Program-made: the position numbers and the translations under genes | Assembly: GCA_937868095.1 (NCBI GenBank) | Contig: CALMLO010000003.1 | Span: 1 to 37,701 of the forward strand | Length of the DNA stretch: 37,701 nt | Direction of reading: 5' to 3' | From: an uncultured Phycisphaerales bacterium | Lineage (GTDB): Bacteria; Planctomycetota; Phycisphaerae; Sedimentisphaerales; Anaerohalosphaeraceae | In this document: positions 1 through 7,198 of the stretch, piece after piece | How positions within the stretch are numbered: the first letter of the stretch is position 1 | Layout of the letters: each line of letters begins with the position of its first letter | Notes under the pieces: generated by a model | What the model was told of the DNA's origin: nothing | Databases searched by the model: none | The model's input: only the letters and a program-made list of their open reading frames with translations

Positions 1-42
1 TACCCCTATTATCGGCAGGAATACGCTCGTTTATTTAACTTT

Positions 43-663
43 TCAAAGATCAATAGAACAAGGAAGAATGCCGGATTTTGTGCGAACCCCCGAAGAAGAA
101 GGTATAGATCCTGCTCGGCTCTGCTGCAGTATCTCAGACAATCGGCGTCTTGCCCGATGAAGCATAACACGGGTATTCAGCTGACTTTTCTGTAAAATTT
201 GAGCAATTTCGGCAATCGAAATATCTTCCTGGTACCGAAGCAGCAGCAGGGTGTACTGTTCATCCGGGAGTTGACGAGCCAGCGCCCAGATATTGAACGA
301 TTCGTCGGTTTCTGAGGGAGATACCGCTATTTTGGAAGATATCGAAGGCAGAAGTACACAAGTCGGCAATTTTCGTTTTCGCAAAAAAGAAATGATTTCA
401 TGGTACGCTATGGCAAAGAGCCATGACTTTACCGAACTTTTGCCGTTGAAGGAATATCGGCCCTTATAGGCTTTCAAAAAGGTTTCCTGACAAATATCTT
501 CTGCATCGGGTAAAGAACGGACCCGACTGTAAATAAAACGCATCAGACTGCTCGAATACTCCGCTGCAATTTGCTCGAAGCAAAACAGGGGCTCCTCCGG
601 TTGCAAGCTGTGCTGGCAATCGGTGTTTGCTGAGAGCCGGATGGTTTCAGACAATCTGTTCAT
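43..663 (-). CDS. ECF-type RNA polymerase sigma factor
   Basis: A 206-residue sigma-70 family protein that would direct RNA polymerase to a small regulon. Region 2 lies at about residues 33-100, with the DAEDICQETFLKAY segment and the WLFAIAYHEIISFLRKRK helix. Region 4 (about 128-180) has the helix-turn-helix reading ISIAEIAQILQKSQLNTRV followed by HRARRRL. The frame is open up to 753, but that extension overlaps the upstream gene and is Arg/Pro-rich; the ATG at 663, ten bases after the upstream stop, gives a normal ECF length. It is co-directional with, and immediately downstream of, the secreted protein at 674-1660, so the two are probably co-transcribed. No anti-sigma gene follows before the window edge. 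Family is clear; the regulon is unknown. Confidence 0.88.
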   Translation of the reverse strand: MNRLSETIRLSANTDCQHSLQPEEPLFCFEQIAAEYSSSLMRFIYSRVRSLPDAEDICQETFLKAYKGRYSFNGKSSVKSWLFAIAYHEIISFLRKRKLPTCVLLPSISSKIAVSPSETDESFNIWALARQLPDEQYTLLLLRYQEDISIAEIAQILQKSQLNTRVMLHRARRRLSEILQQSRAGSIPSSSGVRTKSGILPCSIDL

Positions 664-673
664 TTCAGCATTC

Positions 674-1660
674 TTATGGCTCCGCCGGCGCGGGTGAGGG
701 GGACGCCTCTTCGCTTGTTGGGTTCTCGGTTGGCTCACTCTTGGCCTGTTCATGAGAAAGATGCCATTGTTTCAATGCCTCATAAAGGGTATCAGTAGGA
801 ACTTCAAAATGAATGGAAACAAGATTGCCGTCGGTTTGTATCTGCCAATTCTGGAGAAGGGAAGTTAGAGCAGACGGTTTGTTCCCGCTAAGCGTTAGAA
901 AGGCCTTCATACCCAAAAAGGCCTGTTCAATCTGAAGTGCTGTTTGAGAATCCGCAGTTTGAAGAAAGCTGTCTGCCTGAAAGGTCGTCCCATTTTCCGC
1001 TGCCGCAAACAACATGCTTTGAGTGTTTGCCAGGATAGCAGCATGGGGTTGATTTTCCGTCAAATGTTTGACTTCATCAGCAGCCAGCAGCACAATAGGT
1101 TCCTGGCTTACATTGTTGGGGAATACCGGCCAGCCGGAAGCAGACAAAGAGGGCCGTTTCCCGTCCAAAACATCCAGCGTCTGTTCAAGGGCTTGCCGAC
1201 TTTGGGATAGGATAATCAGATTTTCTCGTGCAAATGTTCCGACTTGAGTTCGGCTGTGCGGTTCGTCAAACCATTCATGAAGAATGTACTGACCATAAGC
1301 ACTTTTTTGGTAGTCTTTGTTTAGTGCCAAAAAGGCGGTTATTTTCTGTGAATTGAAACGCCCCTCTATCAGCAGAACAGTATTTTGTTCCTGGCTGTCC
1401 GGTCCGAATAGGGTTATGTGATTTATATCCGTCAAGAGGTTGAAGCCAAGCAGCTCTTCAAGGGCTTTTATTTTTTCGCTGTGCTGAGATTGAACATCGG
1501 TCAGAATCAAGGTGCCCAGTTTCGATTTTTTGAAGGCCTCCAAATCCAAATGAAGCACCCAGCGTGTATCCGCTCCTAAATAATCTTTGTTCAAGGTTGC
1601 GGCGGGACCGGAAACTGTCAGTCCTGCCAGCAGCAGCCACAATGTCCACCCTCGCAGCAT
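674..1660 (-). CDS. Secreted protein of unknown function
   Basis: A 328-residue protein with a Sec-type signal peptide (MLRGWTLWLLLAGLTVSGPA, cleavage near residue 20). The mature part is mixed alpha/beta with motifs such as WVLHLDLEAFKKSKLG and LLIEGRFNSQKI, and ends in a Pro/Glu/Ser-rich tail of about 25 residues. No catalytic motif is visible. The start ATG at 1660 has an AAAGGA ribosome binding site about seven bases upstream. The next gene, ten bases downstream, is an ECF sigma factor; a secreted protein translated ahead of a sigma factor suggests an envelope-signalling role, which is inference only. I do not recognise a named family. Confidence 0.8.
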   Translation of the reverse strand: MLRGWTLWLLLAGLTVSGPAATLNKDYLGADTRWVLHLDLEAFKKSKLGTLILTDVQSQHSEKIKALEELLGFNLLTDINHITLFGPDSQEQNTVLLIEGRFNSQKITAFLALNKDYQKSAYGQYILHEWFDEPHSRTQVGTFARENLIILSQSRQALEQTLDVLDGKRPSLSASGWPVFPNNVSQEPIVLLAADEVKHLTENQPHAAILANTQSMLFAAAENGTTFQADSFLQTADSQTALQIEQAFLGMKAFLTLSGNKPSALTSLLQNWQIQTDGNLVSIHFEVPTDTLYEALKQWHLSHEQAKSEPTENPTSEEASPSPAPAEP

Positions 1661-1750
1661 AAAAAATCCTTTCAGAAGAAATCTCTATTTTATTTCGATT
1701 CCGCAGGTAATACGCAGAAAAACCGAAAACGTTACACAATGAAATATTTT

Positions 1751-1876
1751 TTAGAGAGCTACTGCTATACCGGCCTGAAGCCCCGACTCTGTAATAGCGG
1801 CCTGAACCTTATCTGTGATGTCCAGAATCTCTGTATTTCCCTTTGTTTTTACAGACAGGTGTTTTGTAAAGACCAT
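1751..1876 (-). pseudogene. Truncated YjbQ/UPF0047-family gene (N-terminal fragment)
   Basis: A 41-codon open frame starting 15 bases after the queC stop with an AAGG Shine-Dalgarno. The peptide begins MVFTKHLSVKTKGNTEILD, continues ITDKVQAAITESGLQ and ends AGIAVAL. This matches the conserved start of YjbQ proteins (secondary thiamine-phosphate synthase family, about 130-140 residues), but stops where the family continues into its conserved strand and His/Thr-rich catalytic part. Following sequence in all frames shows no continuation, so about two thirds of the gene is missing, probably by deletion. Position and binding site suggest it was once in an operon with queC. It could instead be a short functional protein, but that seems unlikely. 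Confidence 0.7.
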
Positions 1877-1891
1877 TGAAACCTTGTCAAC

Positions 1892-2578
1892 TTATTGATA
1901 TTTCGCAGGGTCAGGGATACCCGCTTCTTCGAATCCCTTTCTGCGCAGCCGACAAGCGTCGCACCAGCCGCACGCGCGTCCGTCAGGAGCGGGATCATAG
2001 CAGCTGTGCGTCAGAGAATAGTCCACCCCCAGGCGGAGTCCTGTTTTTATAATCTCCGCCTTGCTCATTTGGATAATAGGGGTGTGGATTCTGAATGTTC
2101 CTTTTCCTTCTGCAGAGGCGGCAGCGGCAAGATTGGCCGCTTTTTCAAAAGCTTCGATGAAATCCGCTCGGCAGTCGGGATATCCGCTGTAGTCCACTGT
2201 ATTTACCCCAATGAAGATATGAAATATCCCAAGAACTTCTGCCAAGCCAATCGCATAGGAAAGAAAAATCAAATTTCTGGCCGGAACATAGGTGATGGGA
2301 ATAGAAGGTGTGGTCTGTCCAGTTTTGGGCACAGAGAGGCCGAAATCAGTTAAAGCAGACCCTCCAAATGAGGTTAAATCAATATTAGCTGCCCGATGTT
2401 CCCGGACTCCAAGGGCTTGGGCGATTCGTTTGGCGGCCTCAAGCTCGATGGAATGCCTTTGACCGTATCGAAAACTAAGGGCATAGCATTCAAAGCCCTG
2501 ATGGCGGGCTATTGCCAGTGTCGTAGCCGAGTCCAACCCGCCGCTTAGTAAAATGAGGGCTTTTTCATTTTGACCCAT
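1892..2578 (-). CDS. queC: 7-cyano-7-deazaguanine synthase QueC
   Basis: QueC converts 7-carboxy-7-deazaguanine to preQ0 using ATP and ammonia, in the cytoplasmic queuosine pathway. The 228-residue length is normal. The PP-loop ATP pyrophosphatase motif [10 protein letters not shown] is at residues 11-20, the RYGQRHSIE segment follows, and the C-terminal zinc site is visible as [20 protein letters not shown] with the expected four cysteines. It is divergent from queF, which performs the next step, across a 76-bp gap that presumably holds both promoters. No preQ1 riboswitch was seen in that gap. Identification is firm. Confidence 0.97.
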   Translation of the reverse strand: MGQNEKALILLSGGLDSATTLAIARHQGFECYALSFRYGQRHSIELEAAKRIAQALGVREHRAANIDLTSFGGSALTDFGLSVPKTGQTTPSIPITYVPARNLIFLSYAIGLAEVLGIFHIFIGVNTVDYSGYPDCRADFIEAFEKAANLAAAASAEGKGTFRIHTPIIQMSKAEIIKTGLRLGVDYSLTHSCYDPAPDGRACGWCDACRLRRKGFEEAGIPDPAKYQ

Positions 2579-2654
2579 AATCGCGCCTTGAAATTAAAAT
2601 CGTTTTGGATATGATTCTTTTGAGCAATATAGCATATTTCAGGCGGGAGTCAAA

Positions 2655-3023
2655 ATGAGCATTGAAAAGCCGGTGTTGGAATTGTTTGACAATCCGAGTC
2701 CCCGCCGGAATTATGTAATCACAATTCGCTGTCCGGAGTTCACAAGTCTCTGTCCCAAAACCGGCCAGCCCGATTTTGGGGAAATTCTGATCAAATACAT
2801 TCCTGACCGCAAATGTATCGAGTTGAAAAGTCTGAAGTTTTATTTGCAGAGTTATCGCAATAAAGGGGTCTTTTACGAACGCCTGACCAACGAGATTCTC
2901 GATGACCTTTCTGCAGCAGCGGCTCCCCGCTGGATGCAGATTACCTCCCGTTTTACACCCCGCGGCGGCATCACTACCGAAGTTTGCGCGGAGTGGAAAA
3001 AGAAGATGCAAAAACGAACCTGA
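2655..3023 (+). CDS. queF: NADPH-dependent preQ0 reductase QueF (short, type I)
   Basis: QueF reduces the nitrile of preQ0 to the aminomethyl group of preQ1 with NADPH. At 122 residues it is the short YkvM-like form rather than the two-domain form. The QueF motif reads [16 protein letters not shown], the catalytic cysteine lies in [14 protein letters not shown] (about residue 36), and a downstream acidic residue in [10 protein letters not shown] is in place. A GGGAG ribosome binding site precedes the ATG. It pairs functionally with the divergent queC, and together they cover preQ0 formation and reduction; queD and queE are not in the window. Confidence 0.97.
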   Translation: MSIEKPVLELFDNPSPRRNYVITIRCPEFTSLCPKTGQPDFGEILIKYIPDRKCIELKSLKFYLQSYRNKGVFYERLTNEILDDLSAAAAPRWMQITSRFTPRGGITTEVCAEWKKKMQKRT

Positions 3024-3051
3024 AGAACAGTCCCTGTAGAGAGAATTTTTT

Positions 3052-3555
3052 ATGCCGATTAGTTTTCACTGCGAGAATTGCAAAAAGAAAATCAAAGCTC
3101 CCGACGAGGCAGGAGGGAAATGGGGCAGCTGCCCGTATTGCGGGCATCGGTGTTATATTCCCCTCCCCAAATCACCGGACGAAGAGGAACTGCGATTGGC
3201 TCCTATCGATGAGCTGGAAGAGAGCCGCATTGAAGAGATGATGCGTGAAACCCATCATCTGACTCAGCATATCCTGCATGAAAGCCGCTTGCCGGATGAA
3301 GAGGCTTCTGTGTCCGGCGCGGCGACGGATGAACGTGAAGTGATTAAAAATGTTATCCTGTATTTGCGGCAGGTGGCGGATGGCGAGCTGACCGCTGCGG
3401 AAAGAACCTTTCGCGTTTTAAAACCGGCCAAGAAAACATCACTGCGGATTCTTGCGGCAATGGCACGAGCCGAACGCCCTGAACCGGAACTCAGCGATAT
3501 TCCAGAGAATGTGCTCCAGGGGCTGATTCGCGACCTTTCGTCCAAATTGAGCTGA
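3052..3555 (+). CDS. Zinc-ribbon protein of unknown function
   Basis: A 167-residue soluble protein with an N-terminal zinc ribbon: FHCENCKKKIKAPDEAGGKW followed by GSCPYCGH (C-x2-C and C-x2-C, residues about 7-31). This type of ribbon is common at the N-terminus of planctomycete proteins. The remainder is charged and mostly helical, with a region around IKNVILYLRQVADGELTAAERTFRVLK. No enzyme motif is seen. It is 28 bases downstream of queF and could be co-transcribed, but no functional link to queuosine is evident. Confidence 0.75.
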   Translation: MPISFHCENCKKKIKAPDEAGGKWGSCPYCGHRCYIPLPKSPDEEELRLAPIDELEESRIEEMMRETHHLTQHILHESRLPDEEASVSGAATDEREVIKNVILYLRQVADGELTAAERTFRVLKPAKKTSLRILAAMARAERPEPELSDIPENVLQGLIRDLSSKLS

Positions 3556-3600
3556 TCTTGTTTTTGGGGTCTGCTTTTTAATATTTCCAATCGGCCGGCC

Positions 3601-3737
3601 TTATCGGACTATCAGAGGTTTGGGGGTGTCCATTGGGGAACAGACCGATAAAGTTCGCTCAATCTTTTCTGAAAAAGCCGAAAGCCCGTTCTATACGCGA
3701 TTTTCAGCTTCCCCAAAAACTCTTTGATGTCCGATAA
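3601..3737. repeat. 137-bp element bounded by imperfect terminal inverted repeats
   Basis: The left end (3601-3625) starts TTATCGGAC and ends in GGGG; the right end (3711-3737) starts CCCC and ends GTCCGATAA. The outer nine bases pair perfectly, followed by further pairing (ATCA, GAG, TTT, GGGG) with small bulges. An inner 7-bp pair, CTGAAAA at 3669 and TTTTCAG at 3701, adds a second hairpin. It lies between the zinc-ribbon gene and the flagellin promoter. It could be a MITE-like element, a structured RNA or a large operator; no target-site duplication is obvious. Confidence 0.45.
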
Positions 3738-3882
3738 ATAAAATCATATCGCTTCAGATGTTTCTCAAAAATTTTTTATTTAAAAATAAATTTTTCATTT
3801 CTCTTTTTTCCACTCTCACCATCACTATCACAAGCACTATCGGTCCTTCAAAAAAAGTGTGAAATTAGGGGGTTTCCATGCC

Positions 3883-3909
3883 TAAAGTGGCCTTTTGTCT
3901 GTTCGATAA
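3883..3909 (+). promoter_or_regulatory. Sigma-28-type (FliA) promoter of the flagellin gene
   Basis: TAAA at 3883-3886, a 15-base spacer, then TTCGATAA at 3902-3909. The known sigma-28 consensus is TAAA-N15-GCCGATAA, so the -35 and spacing are exact and six of eight -10 bases match. It lies about 125 bases before the flagellin ATG, as expected for a class III flagellar gene. The predicted leader is therefore long and contains a hairpin. Confidence 0.6.
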
Positions 3910-3923
3910 TGGTAAAGGATTTC

Positions 3924-3948
3924 GGAGCCGCCGCAGTCAATCGGCTCC
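3924..3948 (+). promoter_or_regulatory. Hairpin in the flagellin mRNA leader
   Basis: GGAGCCG (3924-3930) pairs with CGGCTCC (3942-3948) across an 11-base loop, a few bases after the predicted transcription start. Further GGA triplets occur in the leader and in the ribosome binding site (AAGGAG). Several GGA motifs in a flagellin leader are what CsrA-type repressors bind in other bacteria; CsrA involvement here is inference. Confidence 0.4.
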
Positions 3949-4040
3949 CTATGCTGTTTGAAAAGTAGAGCAATAAGCGTCCCTTGGAAATGTCCTGACA
4001 GGGGCAAAGACAAACTTCTTTTCTTGTAAGGAGTCAGACT

Positions 4041-4859
4041 ATGCTGTCAATTAAGAGTAACATTATGGCGGAAAATGCCGCCCGCCAGTTGGGCATGAGC
4101 TATGATACATTGGCTCAGTCGATTGAGCGGTTGTCTTCCGGCCAGCGTATCAACAGTGCCAAAGACGATGCGGCAGGTTTGGCGGTACGTGAATTGATGC
4201 GGGCTGACATCGCTGTCATCCAGCAGGGTTCACGAAACGCACTGGATGCAATCAGCATGCTCCAGACGATGGAAGGAGCGATGGCTACTATCGACAGCGC
4301 TCTCATCCGAATGAAAGAGCTGGCAGAACAGGCGGCCACAGGTTCCTATTCTACGCAGCAGCGGAACATCATGAACAATGAGTTCCAGCAGATGATGGCG
4401 GAAATCAACCGAATTGCCACAACCGCCAACTTCAACAGCATCAACATGCTCAACAGTGCTACCGGCTCTAACCGGATTCATTTCGGAGAGGGTTCGTACA
4501 TTGACGTCAAATCCGTCGATGTTCGGACGTCGGCTTTGATTGACAGTGCCTCTGTTTCCATTTCCGGTAGCGATGGGACCAAAGCGCAGGCTGCTTTGAC
4601 TCTGGTAACAGAAGCCATTGAGCGGAAAGACAGCGCTCGTGCCAGTTTGGGCTACATGATCAACCGTCTGGAAAGCACAACGGAAGTGCTGAATATTCAG
4701 TCCGAAAATATGATGTCGTCTGAGTCCCGTATTTCGGATGTGGACGTAGCGACCGAAATGGCAGCTCTGACCCGCAAGCAGGTGCTGGCTCAGGCCGGCG
4801 TGGCGATGCTGGCTCAGGCCAATACCATGCCGCAGATGGCTTTGAATCTGCTTCGGTAA
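4041..4859 (+). CDS. fliC: Flagellin
   Basis: The subunit of the flagellar filament, exported by the flagellar type III apparatus. At 272 residues it is a minimal flagellin: the conserved N-terminal D0/D1 part (IERLSSGQRINSAKDDAAGL, then FNSINML near residue 135) is joined by a short middle to the C-terminal D1/D0 part (SESRISDVDVATEMAALTR, ending MALNLLR). The variable D2/D3 surface domains are essentially absent. An AAGGAG site precedes the ATG. It is followed by a terminator and by its chaperone gene fliS. No other flagellar structural genes lie in the window, so this is an isolated filament locus. Confidence 0.97.
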   Translation: MLSIKSNIMAENAARQLGMSYDTLAQSIERLSSGQRINSAKDDAAGLAVRELMRADIAVIQQGSRNALDAISMLQTMEGAMATIDSALIRMKELAEQAATGSYSTQQRNIMNNEFQQMMAEINRIATTANFNSINMLNSATGSNRIHFGEGSYIDVKSVDVRTSALIDSASVSISGSDGTKAQAALTLVTEAIERKDSARASLGYMINRLESTTEVLNIQSENMMSSESRISDVDVATEMAALTRKQVLAQAGVAMLAQANTMPQMALNLLR

Positions 4860-4889
4860 TCGCCTCTGATTAGGTTCAGTGATAAAACC

Positions 4890-4924
4890 AGAAGACGGCT
4901 GCTATGGACAGGCAGCCGTCTTCT
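4890..4924 (+). terminator. Strong hairpin after flagellin
   Basis: AGAAGACGGCTGC (4890-4902) and its perfect complement GCAGCCGTCTTCT (4912-4924) form a 13-bp stem with a 9-base loop, 31 bases after the flagellin stop. The following tract (GAATCTTTC) is not a clean U run, so it may be an imperfect terminator or a 3' stabiliser that lets some transcription through to fliS. Confidence 0.65.
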
Positions 4925-4997
4925 GAATCTTTCAAAATAGCAGGCGGAAAAATCTCCGGCGCGCAGCCGGACGAAAATTATTTCCCGGAGTACTCCT

Positions 4998-5357
4998 ATG
5001 AATGGATTCAGCATCTATCAGGAAACCGCCATCAGTACCCAGAATCGCGGCCGGCTGATTGTGATGCTTTACGACGGTGCGATTAAATTTCTTCGCCAGG
5101 CCGTTGAGGATTTGAAGCGGGGCGACTTGGCTGCCAAAGGAAGACACATCGGCAAAGCTCAGGATATTCTTTTTGAACTTAATACCGTTCTCGATATGGA
5201 AAAAGGCGGGCAAATTGCCCAAAATCTTCGGGCTCTCTATAATTTTATGCAGCGTCATCTGACGGAAGCCAATATCCGAAAAGACCCCAAAATGATTGAA
5301 GAAGTCATTGCACTTTTGGAAGAATTAAACCAAAGCTGGCGGGCTGTCTGCGGATAA
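4998..5357 (+). CDS. fliS: Flagellar export chaperone FliS
   Basis: FliS binds the C-terminal D0 helix of flagellin and prevents premature polymerisation in the cytoplasm. The 119-residue protein has the usual four-helix pattern, starting FSIYQETAISTQNRGRLIVM, then LYDGAIKFLRQA, and later LNTVLDMEKGGQIAQNLRAL. The ribosome binding site lies within a 10-bp palindrome, GGAGTACTCC, two bases before the ATG, and a small hairpin (CCGGC, loop, GCCGG) sits about 30 bases upstream. It directly follows flagellin, its client. A strong terminator closes the unit. Confidence 0.95.
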   Translation: MNGFSIYQETAISTQNRGRLIVMLYDGAIKFLRQAVEDLKRGDLAAKGRHIGKAQDILFELNTVLDMEKGGQIAQNLRALYNFMQRHLTEANIRKDPKMIEEVIALLEELNQSWRAVCG

Positions 5358-5383
5358 AAAGGCATTAGAGGATGAACTCAAAG

Positions 5384-5410
5384 AGCCGTCTTGGCAAGAC
5401 GGCTTTTTTT
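5384..5410 (+). terminator. Rho-independent terminator after fliS
   Basis: AGCCGTCTT (5384-5392), loop GGC, AAGACGGCT (5396-5404), then a run of T to 5410. A 9-bp stem with a three-base loop and an uninterrupted T tract is a textbook intrinsic terminator. Its position also shows that the downstream regulator cannot start at the upstream in-frame ATG at 5372, which would place the terminator inside the coding region. Confidence 0.93.
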
Positions 5411-5446
5411 GTAGACAGGCCGAAGCATCTGCCTAAAATAGAGTAT

Positions 5447-6130
5447 ATGAGTTATGCTGTTTTAGTTGTTGATGATCAGCCGGACCTGCTGGATCTCCTC
5501 GAGCTCAGCCTCCAGCAGCAGGGCTATCGCGTACGCACTGCTCTCAGCGGACAGGAAGCTCTTCGCCAGATTGAAAATGAGCCGCCCGATTTGATTCTCC
5601 TGGATATTCTGCTGGGGGATATTTCCGGCATTCAGTTGACCGCACGGCTGAAGAACAGCGAAAAAACCGCCGCCATTCCGATTATTTTACTCACGGCCAA
5701 AGACACAGAAACGGATATCATTGTCGGCTTAAGTGTAGGAGCGGACGATTATATCACCAAACCCTTCAGTATGCAGGTTTTGTTGGCCCGAATGGAAGCT
5801 GTTCTCCGGCGAAGCCGGCCTTCCCCATCCAATGTGCAGGAAATCTTAACGGCCGGTTCCGTTCGGCTTTTTCCGGCAGGGCGGCAGGTGTTTGTAGAAG
5901 GCAAACCCGTGGAACTGACCCCCGCAGAATTTAATATCCTCACGGAACTGATTCGGGCGGCTGGCGCCGTCCGAAGCCGTGAAGAACTTTTGAAAGCAGC
6001 CGGTCCTTCTCAGGCGGGCGAGAATGAGCGAATTGTGGATGTCCACATTGCAGCCCTTCGAAAAAAACTCGGCCTGGCTAGGAATCTCGTCAAAACTGTC
6101 CACGGACGCGGCTATCGAGCGTCTGTTTAA
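5447..6130 (+). CDS. OmpR/PhoB-family response regulator (orphan)
   Basis: A 227-residue two-domain transcription factor. The receiver (about 1-118) has the acidic pair in VVDDQPD, the phospho-acceptor in LILLDILLGDISG, the conserved Thr in ILLTAKD and Lys in YITKPFS. The C-terminal winged helix (about 130-225) includes LTPAEFNILTELI, the recognition segment ERIVDVHIAALRKKL and the final VKTVHGRGYRA. I chose ATG 5447 because a terminator precedes it. There is no Shine-Dalgarno, and an AT-rich CCTAAAATAG segment sits five bases upstream. No kinase gene is adjacent, so its partner is elsewhere. Confidence 0.93.
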   Translation: MSYAVLVVDDQPDLLDLLELSLQQQGYRVRTALSGQEALRQIENEPPDLILLDILLGDISGIQLTARLKNSEKTAAIPIILLTAKDTETDIIVGLSVGADDYITKPFSMQVLLARMEAVLRRSRPSPSNVQEILTAGSVRLFPAGRQVFVEGKPVELTPAEFNILTELIRAAGAVRSREELLKAAGPSQAGENERIVDVHIAALRKKLGLARNLVKTVHGRGYRASV

Positions 6131-6159
6131 GCGGGTGAGGACTTGGCAGAAACAGAAAC

Positions 6160-6591
6160 TTAACGATTTTCCTGAAGTTCCTGCTGGGCCTTTTCTATGA
6201 ATGCAGCGGATTGTTCCAGAAGCTGCTCTGCAGAAGGATTTACGGCGGGCTTGAGATCGAAACTCCACGCAATATCCCGCCGAATCGTGCCGGGCCAGAG
6301 CACCTCAGCAAAGAAATCCGCAGGGAAATAATCCTCAAGCGGCCGCTTCATTTCCCGGTGGGTATTGACAATTTCGCAGCCCTCTTTTTCGATGCGAACC
6401 TTGTAGTCTCCGTACCAATTAAATCCCACCGTGACGGGGGTTGTTCCGATTTCTTCGTCATTCAGCCAGACGACGGCCTCCGGCGGCTCCGTGATAATAG
6501 TCAAACGGCGCTCTACACAGCCGAACAGAAAAACAACGGCAGCCGGCAGCAGAAACCCTCGTATCATTTTTGAATGAAGATGAGTTTTCAT
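6160..6591 (-). CDS. PEGA-domain lipoprotein
   Basis: A 143-residue lipoprotein. The signal peptide ends in the lipobox LFGC (Cys about residue 25). The mature part has a PEGA-type repeat: LTIITEPPEAVVWLNDEEIG then TTPVTVGFNWYGDYKVRIEK, and a C-terminal helix rich in Glu/Gln. PEGA domains are small beta modules of surface proteins, so envelope anchoring with a structural or binding role is likely. A -10-like TATACT lies at 6614-6609 (minus) and an AGAAGAG ribosome binding site precedes the ATG at 6591; an internal ATG at 6567 is a weaker alternative. It is convergent with the upstream response regulator. Confidence 0.85.
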   Translation of the reverse strand: MKTHLHSKMIRGFLLPAAVVFLFGCVERRLTIITEPPEAVVWLNDEEIGTTPVTVGFNWYGDYKVRIEKEGCEIVNTHREMKRPLEDYFPADFFAEVLWPGTIRRDIAWSFDLKPAVNPSAEQLLEQSAAFIEKAQQELQENR

Positions 6592-6697
6592 ATGCTCTTC
6601 TCGCAGGCAGTATATTTTATCTTTGAGATGGAGAAACCGTCAGCAGCTCTCCCTTTCTTGACAAACCCTACCACCCACGCGCAGAAAAATCAAGCCG

Positions 6698-6740
6698 AAA
6701 AAAACCGGGCATCAGACAGCTGCTGCTGTCTGATGCCCGG
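6698..6740 (-). terminator. Intrinsic terminator reading on the minus strand
   Basis: A perfect 16-bp stem (6705-6720 with 6725-6740, arm CCGGGCATCAGACAGC) with a 4-base loop. On the minus strand it is followed by seven T residues (6704-6698). It would end minus-strand transcripts coming from the receiver-like gene at 7199-7603 after they cross the hairpin array. On the plus strand it is followed by AAAGGAGGAGG, which links it to the array. Confidence 0.8.
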
Positions 6741-6836
6741 TCAAAGGAGGAGGCACTCTTTCTCATCACACCGCCTCCCTTTATCGTCTGATTAGCTGTG
6801 TCTTTCTGCGGAGGGTTATCCGCTTTGTTTTTAATA

Positions 6837-7137
6837 TTGGGTTCGCAGCCGCATGAAACTCGGCCGACGAACCCAACTGGAGGAGGAGGAAAGATATTTG
6901 TTCGCGGGGCCCCCCGCCCCGCGGTGGCTTTTGTGTCGGGCTTTAACCACCGTTCGTTGGCATGGAAGCCCGACATTTGGAGGAGGAGGAAAGATATTCT
7001 CACGCAGAACCGCTCGTCTGCGATTATTTTTGTGTCGGGCTTTGACCACCGTTCGTTGGCATGCAAGCCCGACATTTGGAGGAGGAGGAAAGTATTATCT
7101 TCCATCCGTCATCTTTTTGCTGAAAAGGCACGGATGG
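6837..7137. repeat. Tandem hairpin array, period about 100 bp
   Basis: Three copies of TGGAGGAGGAGGAAAG start at 6878, 6978 and 7077. Each is preceded on the plus strand by a hairpin: TTGGGTTCG/CGAACCCAA (6837-6876), TGTCGGGCTT/AAGCCCGACA (6934-6975) and the same again (7033-7074). The last two units are nearly identical over about 68 bp, including the loop with CCACCGTTCGTTGGCATG. Between units lie sequence-variable hairpins: CGCGGGGC/GCCCCGCG (6903-6923), CGCAGA/TCTGCG (7003-7022) and CCATCCGT/ACGGATGG (7102-7137). Conserved hairpin, purine tract and variable hairpin therefore alternate. No protein is convincingly encoded. It could be a REP-like cluster or a structured RNA. Confidence 0.75.
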
Positions 7138-7198
7138 GTTCTTTTCCACCAGGGGCCGGCAGAGAGGTTCCTCTCTGTACCGGTCAAAAGTCTTTCCC

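Noticed and set aside
2579..2654. preQ1 riboswitch between queC and queF
   Set aside because: The gap is only 76 bases and lacks the class I hairpin plus A-rich tail.
5372..5446. N-terminal extension of the response regulator from ATG 5372
   Set aside because: The extension would span the fliS terminator at 5384-5410 and is not part of the receiver fold.
6668..7105. Minus-strand open frame across the hairpin array, with the repeated peptide HANERW-KPDTK
   Set aside because: The peptide repeat merely reflects the DNA repeat. The frame crosses a terminator and several perfect palindromes, and other frames are equally open.
6837..7137. Possible CRISPR array or integron attC sites
   Set aside because: Only two or three repeats, spacing and spacer size are wrong, spacers are palindromic, and no cas or integrase genes or core attC boxes are present.
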